DNA from: an uncultured Rhodospirillaceae bacterium | GTDB taxonomy: Bacteria; Pseudomonadota; Alphaproteobacteria; Rhodospirillales; UBA2165 | Assembly: GCA_913041095.1 (NCBI GenBank) | Contig: CAJWIB010000043.1 | Span: forward strand, 1-12,294 | Length of the DNA stretch: 12,294 nucleotides | Direction: 5' to 3' | Part shown: positions 6,540-12,294 of the stretch, one piece after another | Position numbering within the stretch: position 1 is the stretch's first letter | Layout: each line of letters starts with the position of its first letter | The notes under the pieces: model-generated | Database searches by the model: none | What the model saw: the letters and a program-made list of their open reading frames with translations, nothing else | What the model was told of the DNA's origin: nothing | Program-made: the position numbers and the translations under genes

Positions 6540-7070
6540 TTACGTCGAGCCGTCATGGACCCATGCTGCCTGGCGCTGGACTTTTTTGGTTTTATTCCAC
6601 TTTTGGAGCATTTCCGGCGCGGTGGACCTAAGTTTGTTCATCATTGCTTCATCGCCGATGTGCAAGGTCAATTCGAGGCGATGACCATTGGGGTCGAAAA
6701 AGTAGATTGATTCGCAGAAACCGTGATTGGTTGGGCCAATTACCTCGACGCCAGTATCTTCCAAAATTTGCTTACGCTCTATGAGCTCTTCCCTACTTTC
6801 GACCTGGAGTGCCAAATGCTGTACCCATTCAGGTGTGTTAGGATCTTTTTGCATCGGCGGTTCGTTTGGCACCTCGAAAAAGGCGACGCAGGAACTATCT
6901 TTCATGGCAAAAAAGATATGCATATACGGGCATTTCTCGCCGGTTGATGGAATCGTATCCTCTGATACGGCAGCGTAATATTCGAGGCCCAATAGATTGG
7001 TATAAAAATCCGCTGTTTCCTGAGCATCCTTACAACGATAAGCGACGTGATGGAGCATTGTAACTGCCAT
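6540..7070 (-). CDS. VOC superfamily protein (glyoxalase/extradiol dioxygenase fold)
   Basis: The 176-residue product starts LHHVAYRCKDAQETADFYTN-LLGLE (6-30), the classic first beta-alpha-beta-beta-beta module of the vicinal oxygen chelate fold. A second module begins at WVQHLALQVESREELIERK (82-100) and ends with YFFDPNGHRLELTLH (123-137). Probable metal ligands are His8, His85 and Glu133, the standard H/H/E placement, with Glu66 (FFEVPN) as a possible fourth. The roughly 40-residue helical C-terminal tail (MLQKWNKTKKVQRQAAW) goes beyond the minimal fold. The family includes glyoxalase I, ring-cleaving dioxygenases, epimerases and resistance proteins, so the reaction cannot be fixed. AAAGGAGAAAG gives a strong ribosome site. 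It lies 31 nt downstream of the sulfatase on the same strand and is probably co-transcribed, hinting that it acts on the desulfated product. Confidence 0.85.
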   Translation of the reverse strand: MAVTMLHHVAYRCKDAQETADFYTNLLGLEYYAAVSEDTIPSTGEKCPYMHIFFAMKDSSCVAFFEVPNEPPMQKDPNTPEWVQHLALQVESREELIERKQILEDTGVEVIGPTNHGFCESIYFFDPNGHRLELTLHIGDEAMMNKLRSTAPEMLQKWNKTKKVQRQAAWVHDGST

Positions 7071-7101
7071 GGGCTTTCTCCTTTAGAACCATTCTATACT
7101 A

Positions 7102-8685
7102 TTATGCCACGGCTGTCGCAAGGGGAGTTGGGTCCTGATATTCCAACATCATACGCATGAGTTGATCGGTAAGTTCAGCGCGTAACTCCAGCTCACTGTC
7201 CCATAAATTATTAGTTTCACCAGGATCTGCTTTGAGATCATAAAGCTCATCTCTGGCGTCAGGGTAGCCAACAGTGAGGCGGTATTGCTCGGTTATTAAG
7301 GTGCGGATTTTCTGAAACCGGGTAAATCCGAGATTGATCCGCTGGCGGTCATCTTCGATCAGGATGGCGTCCCGATTGGTTGGCTGCTTACCCGAAATAT
7401 CGCCGACTAGTGATATGCCTTGAATGCCCCAATAAGGGTTGATGCCAGCGCGGTCCAAGATTGAGGAAGAAATATCGATGGTTTGGCTGAGTGATGACGT
7501 CGCGCCTGGTTTCCGGCTATCGGGGTCACTCCAGATAAAGGGCACACGGATCATCCCCTGCAAATGCAGCGGGCCTTTTAACATCAAGCCGTGATCACCC
7601 ATATAGTCACCGTGGTCGGAGGTAAAGATAATCACCGTATTTTCATCGAGGCCGAGCTCTTTAAGCTTGCTGAGAATACGGCCAATTTGGTCATCAATCA
7701 TGGTGATCATGCCAAAGGTCAGCGCCATTGCTTCCTGGGCTTCGCGCGCATTAACTGCATAAGGTATTTGCGTATCACGGTTGGCTTCGCCGTTGGCTAA
7801 TTGATCGCGCAGGAATACTTCCATCGAAGAATTACCCGTATCTATGGTTGCCGGCACCGGCATGTCATCAGGGTCATACATGTCCCAGTATTTGCCCGGT
7901 GGTGTGAACGGATGGTGCGGGTCCGGAAAGGAACATTGGATAAAGAACGGCGCGTCATCATCTGAGTTTACATGGTTCTCAAGATAATCCAGTGTCATAT
8001 CACCAATATAGGCGGAAGGGTAAAGCTCTTCCGGCAGCTTGGTTTTCCAGGCTTGTGGCGTGGTGATGCGGTTATCGGATTGGCATTTGTCACGGCCCCG
8101 CATAGCATTACCGTTGGGTTCTTTCTCCAGCAGCCAGCGCTCATAAGCGCCGCCGACCTCATCGGAATGTCCGAGGCAAAGATCAACATGATCAAAGCCG
8201 TAGAACGGCAGTTTGACTTTATGTTTTTCATCGTCTTGCCAATAATTGGGATTTTCGTTTTCGTAACCGTCGTTATGCATATTCCAATCAAAAGCCTGCA
8301 TTGGGATGCCGTTTTCATCAACGACGAAATCATCGGAGGACGGCGACCAGCCGGGTTTGTTGCCGGTCATATTTTGCAGATGAGATTTGCCGATCAGCGC
8401 CGTGTCGTAACCATTGTCGGCGAGATGTTCAACATAGGTGCGGGCGCTCAGCGATAGGGGTGTGCCGTTACAGCGCACGCCATGAACCGACGGCATACGG
8501 CCAGTCATCAAGGAAGACCGGTTGGGCATACACAGAGGATTGGCAACGTAAAAGCGGTCAAAACGCGTACCGCGCCCGGCGATGCTGTCAATGTTCGGTG
8601 TTTTAACGATATCATTGCCATAGCAACCAAGATTATCGGCGCGGTGCTGGTCGGTGATAAAAAGTAGAAAATTAGGCTTTGTCAT
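7102..8685 (-). CDS. Type I (formylglycine-dependent) sulfatase / alkaline-phosphatase superfamily
   Basis: From ATG 8685 the product is 527 residues (ATG 8697 would add MRDP). GAGAG stands 5 nt before 8685 and nothing before 8697, so the shorter form is chosen. The N-terminus PNFLLFITDQHRADNLGCYG supplies the metal Asp12; LCMPNRSSLMTGR (51-63) is the C-x-P-x-R formylglycine motif with Cys52 as the modified residue; GKSHL (100-104) gives Lys100 and His102; DPHHPF (255-260), SDHGD (356-360; Asp357, His358) and MLKGPLH (368-374; Lys370) complete the site. The C-terminus has DELYDLKADPGETNNLWD, typical of arylsulfatase and choline-sulfatase-like enzymes. No signal peptide is visible, so it probably works in the cytoplasm. 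It hydrolyses a sulfate ester (or related phosphonate or phosphate); the substrate is unknown. It needs a formylglycine-generating enzyme not present here. First gene of a sulfatase-VOC operon behind a 20-bp palindrome. Confidence 0.92.
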   Translation of the reverse strand: MTKPNFLLFITDQHRADNLGCYGNDIVKTPNIDSIAGRGTRFDRFYVANPLCMPNRSSLMTGRMPSVHGVRCNGTPLSLSARTYVEHLADNGYDTALIGKSHLQNMTGNKPGWSPSSDDFVVDENGIPMQAFDWNMHNDGYENENPNYWQDDEKHKVKLPFYGFDHVDLCLGHSDEVGGAYERWLLEKEPNGNAMRGRDKCQSDNRITTPQAWKTKLPEELYPSAYIGDMTLDYLENHVNSDDDAPFFIQCSFPDPHHPFTPPGKYWDMYDPDDMPVPATIDTGNSSMEVFLRDQLANGEANRDTQIPYAVNAREAQEAMALTFGMITMIDDQIGRILSKLKELGLDENTVIIFTSDHGDYMGDHGLMLKGPLHLQGMIRVPFIWSDPDSRKPGATSSLSQTIDISSSILDRAGINPYWGIQGISLVGDISGKQPTNRDAILIEDDRQRINLGFTRFQKIRTLITEQYRLTVGYPDARDELYDLKADPGETNNLWDSELELRAELTDQLMRMMLEYQDPTPLATAVA

Positions 8686-8705
8686 GGGGTCTCTCATTGG
8701 TTTAT

Positions 8706-8725
8706 TTCACAAATATATTTGTGAA
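8706..8725. promoter_or_regulatory. Perfect 20-bp palindrome, probable operator of the sulfatase operon
   Basis: TTCACAAATATATTTGTGAA is its own reverse complement over all 20 bases. It sits 20 nt before the sulfatase start (8685) in the 157-base gap to the divergent ChaC gene. Its AT core contains TATATT, which on the minus strand could be a -10 element, so a bound repressor would block the promoter. The size and symmetry fit a dimeric GntR- or TetR-type regulator; none is encoded in the window. It is not a terminator, because no gene ends there. Confidence 0.6.
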
Positions 8726-8842
8726 GTGAAAATATCTTGACGTAATTAAGCGGAGATCAAACCGAATGACAAGGCTGGAAGGTGTCTGGTCCATCGCATA
8801 ATTAGGCTTGTAGCATCCTCATTGCCATCCTACCTATAACAG

Positions 8843-9559
8843 ATGACCAATTCCGTACCTACCATTAAAAAGCGCGGGCACATCGCCAGGGAAGATGTTG
8901 AAAGTGGCGTGCTCGAGGAAATGATAACCGAGGGCGAACTGCAAGGTCATTTTATTTGTATGCCCGAAGCCGAACGGAATAAATCCCGATGGAATTTACT
9001 CGCCGCTGTTCCACCCGACGAAGATATCTGGTTGTTTGCCTACGGCTCCCTAATTTGGAGCCCGATGATCCATTTTGTCGAACAACGCCATGCTGAGCTC
9101 TATGGCTTCCACCGGCAATTCTGCATGCAGACCAAAATGGGTCGCGGCACACCGGATCGTCCGGGCCTTATGCTGGCGTTGGAAAATGGCGGGTCCTGCA
9201 AAGGCATTGCCTTCCGGATAACTGCTAAAACCCGCGAGCAGGAATTAAAAGTCATTTGGAATCGTGAAATGGTCGGCGGGTCTTATACACCGAAATTCGT
9301 TAAGCTTCATATTGGTGTTGGGTCAGATAAAGAGATAGTCCGCGCCATCGCCTTTACCATGAACCATGCCCATGAAAATTATATTGGTAAATTGACGATT
9401 GATGAGGTGGCAAAAACTTTGGCCTATGCAGAAGGTCCGCTTGGTAAAGGCGAAGACTATCTCTTCAATACAGTCAGCCATCTTAAAGAGCTTGGCTTGG
9501 TTGATCATTATCTGTTTAAGCTTGCCCGCATGATCCGGGCACTTAAAGGTGAGGCTTAA
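8843..9559 (+). CDS. ChaC-type gamma-glutamylcyclotransferase
   Basis: The 238-residue product matches the ChaC family in length and layout, including an N-terminal helix-rich extension of about 60 residues. The signature WLFAYGSLIWSPMIHF (63-78) holds the YGSL glutamyl-binding loop. GRGTPDRPGLMLAL (100-113) is the next conserved block, and VIWNREM (137-143) carries the catalytic Glu142, equivalent to the Glu of LWKREM in E. coli ChaC. YIGKLTIDEVAKTLAYAEGP-LGKGEDYLFNT closes the domain. ChaC enzymes cleave glutathione into 5-oxoproline and Cys-Gly in the cytosol. No clear Shine-Dalgarno precedes the ATG. The stop codon overlaps that of the convergent acyl-CoA synthetase in a shared TTAA. It diverges from the sulfatase across the palindrome region and may answer to the same regulator; a link to glutathione-conjugate handling is only a guess. 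Confidence 0.9.
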   Translation: MTNSVPTIKKRGHIAREDVESGVLEEMITEGELQGHFICMPEAERNKSRWNLLAAVPPDEDIWLFAYGSLIWSPMIHFVEQRHAELYGFHRQFCMQTKMGRGTPDRPGLMLALENGGSCKGIAFRITAKTREQELKVIWNREMVGGSYTPKFVKLHIGVGSDKEIVRAIAFTMNHAHENYIGKLTIDEVAKTLAYAEGPLGKGEDYLFNTVSHLKELGLVDHYLFKLARMIRALKGEA

Positions 9560-11118
9560 ACTTCTTCGAAGCAGAATTTCCCTGCCCCTTGTTTAGCGTC
9601 TTCGGCTAAACTTTGTAATTTCCGGCGTAAAACTTTGTTGGCGGCATTACGTGGCAGAGCATCCATAAATAGATACGCTTTTGGACGCTTGTAACTGGTA
9701 AGAGGCGTTTCCTGCATATGCGCATCGAGCACTGCTGCATCGGTATCCGGAGCCACTACACAAGCCACCACCATTTCGCCCCAGGCCGGATCTTTGATGC
9801 CGATAATAGCGGTTTCAGTGACGTTGGAGTGGGTCATCAGATGAGGTTCAACTTCGGAAGGGTGAATATTTTCCCCGCCCGAGCGCACCATATCGCCGGT
9901 GCGCCCAATTAAATTATAATCACCGTCCTCGCGGACAAAGCAAACATCACCAGTATGGTACCAGCCGTCGACAATTGCTTCGGCGGTCGCATCTGGCCGG
10001 TTGAGATAGCCAGAAAATATCAGGTCACTGGAAGCATCAACGATCAATTCTCCCTCTTCGCCCGGTTCAGCAATGTTATCAACGCCACCGCCAATTTTTA
10101 TCACCCGCAAATTGGTATAAAATGCCGGACGTAATCTCGTATGCTCACCGACCGGATCAGGATTTGAAAACGGACACATAATTTCGGTGGTGCCATAGAT
10201 GTGAAATATTTTTGCTGGCCATTCCTTATCAATTTTGATCAGAAGATCAGGCATGATTTCCGCCCCGCCATAGAGTACGGTTTGCAGGCTTTTCATTTTA
10301 TCGGGGCTGTAGTTGGGGGCTTGGGTCATTGCGAAGTACAATTGCGGCACGGCAAACATATAAGTGATGCCGTACTGTTCGATCATGTCGACGGCTTCAA
10401 CCGGGTTAAAGGCCGACTGTATATAATAGGTGCCGTTATTGCCAAGGGTGGCCAAAAACACGCCGTAAAATCCGATGGCATGGCTCAAGGGCATGAAACC
10501 CAAAGCTTTGTTATGATTGCCGTGACGAAAGCCGGCTTGGGTGGCGAGCCACAATATGCGGTGCTCGGTTGTCCGGTGGGAGAGCTCAACCCCTTTGGGC
10601 AGGCCGGTCGTGCCCGACGTGTAAAAAACAAAAGTGATGTCTTCGCGATCGGGCTTCGGAATGGGCACGAGACTCGTGATATCACCTCGGCAATCAGCAT
10701 AATTTTTAGCTGGACCAGCCGCACCCCCAACACTGAGCAGGCGATCCGTATTACCCAATGTTTCAGCGACAATTTCCGCCAAAGTCTCGTCAGGTAAAAT
10801 AATGGCGCCTTCGATCTCACCGATTTTAATCAACTCGGTAATTTCTTCGTGTTGCAGGCGAAAATTCATCAGCGCCGGAATGGCAGCCAATCTCTGCAAG
10901 GCCAGTAGCACGATGGCATGATCAAACAGGCTCGGCAGCACGGTCGCTATTCGCATGCCTTGGGTAACGCCACGAGCCTGCAGGCCGGCCGCCACCACAT
11001 CAACTTCTTCGATCAATTGCTGATAGGTCAGGGCGCGCTCACTCTGGTCATCGATAATCGCCAGATCACTCGGTGCGCGCTGGGCGGATAGCCAGACGAG
11101 ATCGTAACAAGTCTGCAT
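9556..11118 (-). CDS. AMP-forming acyl-CoA synthetase (class I adenylate-forming enzyme)
   Basis: The 520-residue product has all core adenylation motifs in order: YTSGTTGLPKGVELSHR (166-182, ATP-binding loop), LYGGAEI (282-288), IYGTTEIM (307-314), DGWYHTGDV (384-392), RTGDMVRSGGENIHPSEVE (406-424), and a C-terminal NAANKVLRRKL with the catalytic lysine at 495, where the family more often has (T)GK. It activates a carboxylic acid to the acyl-AMP and then the CoA thioester; ATP, CoA and an acid are the substrates. The acid cannot be told from sequence; the family covers fatty, aryl and carnitine-like acids. Cytosolic, no anchor. AGGAGA lies 6 nt before the ATG. It follows the ABM-domain gene by 16 nt on the same strand, so the two are an operon. 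The 3' end overlaps the ChaC gene by 4 bases, leaving no room for an intergenic terminator. Confidence 0.93.
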   Translation of the reverse strand: MQTCYDLVWLSAQRAPSDLAIIDDQSERALTYQQLIEEVDVVAAGLQARGVTQGMRIATVLPSLFDHAIVLLALQRLAAIPALMNFRLQHEEITELIKIGEIEGAIILPDETLAEIVAETLGNTDRLLSVGGAAGPAKNYADCRGDITSLVPIPKPDREDITFVFYTSGTTGLPKGVELSHRTTEHRILWLATQAGFRHGNHNKALGFMPLSHAIGFYGVFLATLGNNGTYYIQSAFNPVEAVDMIEQYGITYMFAVPQLYFAMTQAPNYSPDKMKSLQTVLYGGAEIMPDLLIKIDKEWPAKIFHIYGTTEIMCPFSNPDPVGEHTRLRPAFYTNLRVIKIGGGVDNIAEPGEEGELIVDASSDLIFSGYLNRPDATAEAIVDGWYHTGDVCFVREDGDYNLIGRTGDMVRSGGENIHPSEVEPHLMTHSNVTETAIIGIKDPAWGEMVVACVVAPDTDAAVLDAHMQETPLTSYKRPKAYLFMDALPRNAANKVLRRKLQSLAEDAKQGAGKFCFEEV

Positions 11119-11134
11119 AAATGTCTCCTGCTTA

Positions 11135-11428
11135 CTAGCCGGTCATCATAACGACGTCCATTTTGGCAATCATAGCACCGCCCGTTTCATTAAATTGAGT
11201 GTAATGCGGTGACGTTTGGTGAGCTACGAAAGCGTTTTTATTGTCATAACATTCATATAGATAAACTGTGTTTTCGTTATCATCCTTGCGCGGCAGCAAC
11301 ACATCAAAGCGCTGGCATCCTGGCTCATCGGCTGTCGATGAAGCGGCATTCCCCCGGATCATGGGCATAAAGGCGTCTTTGGTGCCCGGCTCCAAAGTTA
11401 AGGTGACGAATAACGCGAATTGACTCAT
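11135..11428 (-). CDS. ABM-domain protein (putative quinol/antibiotic biosynthesis monooxygenase)
   Basis: This 97-residue protein is a single ABM ferredoxin-like fold: FALFVTLTLEPGTKDAFMPM (4-23) as the first strand and helix, then the family motif DEPGCQRFDVLLP (34-46), YLYECYDNKNAFVAHQTSPH (56-75) and a last strand MIAKMDVVMMTG. Members are cofactor-free dimers; some (YgiN, ActVA-Orf6) oxidise quinols or aromatic polyketides, others have no known activity. His70 (AHQTSPHY) lies where many members have a conserved His. AGGGGAA stands before the ATG. It uses TAG as its stop, which shows that amber acts as a normal terminator in this genome. It is the first gene of the two-gene operon with the acyl-CoA synthetase and diverges from the SMP-30-like gene. 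Confidence 0.88.
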   Translation of the reverse strand: MSQFALFVTLTLEPGTKDAFMPMIRGNAASSTADEPGCQRFDVLLPRKDDNENTVYLYECYDNKNAFVAHQTSPHYTQFNETGGAMIAKMDVVMMTG

Positions 11429-11521
11429 ATCGGATTCCCCTGCAAATTTGTGGTTTTAAAGCCAGATGAAAACAAAGCATGTTTGAACCTTAAAAAAAAC
11501 CGGAAAAAAAGATGAGTAACA

Positions 11522-12294
11522 ATGACGGATAATCCAATTATAAATTTTTACATTGAGGCAAGCGATCTTTCCTATATTGGCGAAGACTTACAGCGCCCGG
11601 AATGTATTTTGGCGACCCGCGATGGCTCGCTCTGGGCTGCGGATGCCAGAGGCGGCGTCGTTCATATCAAGCCGGATGGCTCTCAGGAAATCATCACCCA
11701 GACTTTCGGCGGTATGAAAAATAAATTTGCCGAGGCCAGCGATGATGCAACGCGCTTTACCGAAGGCACTTTACCCAACGGTATGGCGTTTGGCCGAGAC
11801 GGCAAAATATTTATTTCTAATTTCGGCACCGATGTACTGGAGGTGATGGCGCCGGACGGTGAAACAACGACGCTCTATGACAACATTGATGGCCAGGCGA
11901 TCGGCAAGGTCAACTTTGTACTCCGGGATTCAAAAGATCGGCTGTGGCTAACTGTTTCGACCCGCATTAAAAACTGGATGCAGGCAATGAGCCCAAACAT
12001 TGCCGATGGATATGTCGCGCTGGCCGATGAAAACGGGCTCAGGGTGGTTGCCGATGGCTTCGGCTTTACCAATGAAGTGCGCCTCGATGTCAAAGAAGAA
12101 TATATTTATATTGTTGAAACCACCGGCCAATGTGTATCGCGGATGAAAGTGGCGGAAGATGGCTCGCTGTCTAAGCGTGAAGTATTTGGCCCTAGCAAGC
12201 TTGGCAAGCCGGGCAAAAATTGTTTTCCAGATGGCATTACGTTTGATGCCTACGGTAATCTCTGGGGAACCTTGGTAATGTCGGATCAGATTTT
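11522..12294 (+). CDS. SMP-30/gluconolactonase/LRE family protein (3' end outside window)
   Basis: The frame is open from ATG 11522 to the window end, giving 257 residues of a family usually about 290-330 long; the 3' end is missing. It reads as a six-bladed beta-propeller with repeated blade motifs (ILATRDGSLWAADARGG, MAFGRDGKIFISNFG, FVLRDSKDRLWLTVS, ITFDAYGNLWGTLV). Metal-ligand positions are consistent with the family: Glu27 in RPEC, Asn131 in GKVNFVL, Asn184 in GFTNEVRLD, and Asp237 in FPDGITFD. Such enzymes hydrolyse lactones, and some related propellers act as esterases or phosphotriesterases. The ATG at 11512 is rejected because it runs into a stop after six codons. The Shine-Dalgarno is weak. 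It diverges from the ABM-acyl-CoA synthetase operon across a 93-base shared promoter region, suggesting common control and a possible lactone-opening step in the same pathway. Substrate unknown. Confidence 0.88.
   Translation, partial: MTDNPIINFYIEASDLSYIGEDLQRPECILATRDGSLWAADARGGVVHIKPDGSQEIITQTFGGMKNKFAEASDDATRFTEGTLPNGMAFGRDGKIFISNFGTDVLEVMAPDGETTTLYDNIDGQAIGKVNFVLRDSKDRLWLTVSTRIKNWMQAMSPNIADGYVALADENGLRVVADGFGFTNEVRLDVKEEYIYIVETTGQCVSRMKVAEDGSLSKREVFGPSKLGKPGKNCFPDGITFDAYGNLWGTLVMSDQI

Noticed and set aside
7084..7096. TAGAA-CCA-TTCTA inverted repeat between the sulfatase and VOC genes
   Set aside because: The stem is only 5 bp, AT-rich and without a T-run; too weak for a terminator and it leaves the ribosome site free.
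7972..8457. 161-residue plus-strand frame inside the sulfatase
   Set aside because: It is antisense to conserved sulfatase sequence, with no family resemblance.
10201..10797. 198-residue plus-strand frame
   Set aside because: It is antisense to the acyl-CoA synthetase core motifs; no independent support.
11441..11478. Short symmetric words (CAAATTTG; CAAAGCATGTTTG) in the ABM/SMP-30 divergent promoter
   Set aside because: They are short or imperfect and do not match the 20-bp palindrome at the sulfatase promoter; not enough for an operator call.
1..12294. tRNA, rRNA, CRISPR, insertion sequence or prophage
   Set aside because: No tRNA-like fold, spaced repeats, transposase motifs or phage genes were seen in reading the window.

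Overview
The window most likely comes from an alphaproteobacterium, possibly a free-living aquatic relative of the Rhodospirillales. Base composition is moderate. The taxonomic pointers are a decayed mmcB gene, a GTTC-N7-GTTC LexA box of the alphaproteobacterial type, an RHH_4-type ribbon-helix-helix gene, and a long AsmA protein with a proline/glutamine-rich tail. No tRNA, rRNA, CRISPR array, insertion sequence or phage gene was seen. The placement is inferred from gene content only.

Left part (1-4001): the 3' end of an AsmA-family envelope gene runs into a convergent ribbon-helix-helix gene. That gene is intact in length and frame but carries one in-frame amber codon where the family normally has tryptophan. 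A 237-base leader follows, then a tight plus-strand operon: SCO1/SenC copper chaperone, YcgN-type cysteine-cluster protein, YgjP/SprT-like zinc metallopeptidase. A broken minus-strand mmcB (SOS-regulated DNA repair) lies tail-to-tail with the peptidase. It has a one-base frameshift and has lost its 3' half, but a perfect LexA box still sits at its start.

Middle (4101-6477): a two-gene plus-strand operon with a 1-nt gap encodes a YjbQ/UPF0047 protein and a TPR-containing GT41 (O-GlcNAc transferase/SPINDLY-like) glycosyltransferase.

Right part (6540-12294): this looks like accessory catabolism. On the minus strand a type I sulfatase is followed by a VOC-superfamily (glyoxalase/dioxygenase fold) protein. 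A second minus-strand pair is an ABM-type monooxygenase followed by an AMP-forming acyl-CoA synthetase. Between the pairs lies a plus-strand ChaC-type gamma-glutamylcyclotransferase. An SMP-30/gluconolactonase-like gene, cut by the window end, diverges from the monooxygenase. A perfect 20-bp palindrome just upstream of the sulfatase is a strong operator candidate. Desulfation, oxygenation, lactone opening and CoA activation could form one route for a sulfated, perhaps aromatic, compound. This is a hypothesis from gene content.

The most notable observations are two gene-decay events in 2.5 kb (RHH amber; mmcB frameshift plus truncation), the LexA box surviving beside a dead mmcB, and the operator-like palindrome controlling the putative catabolic block.
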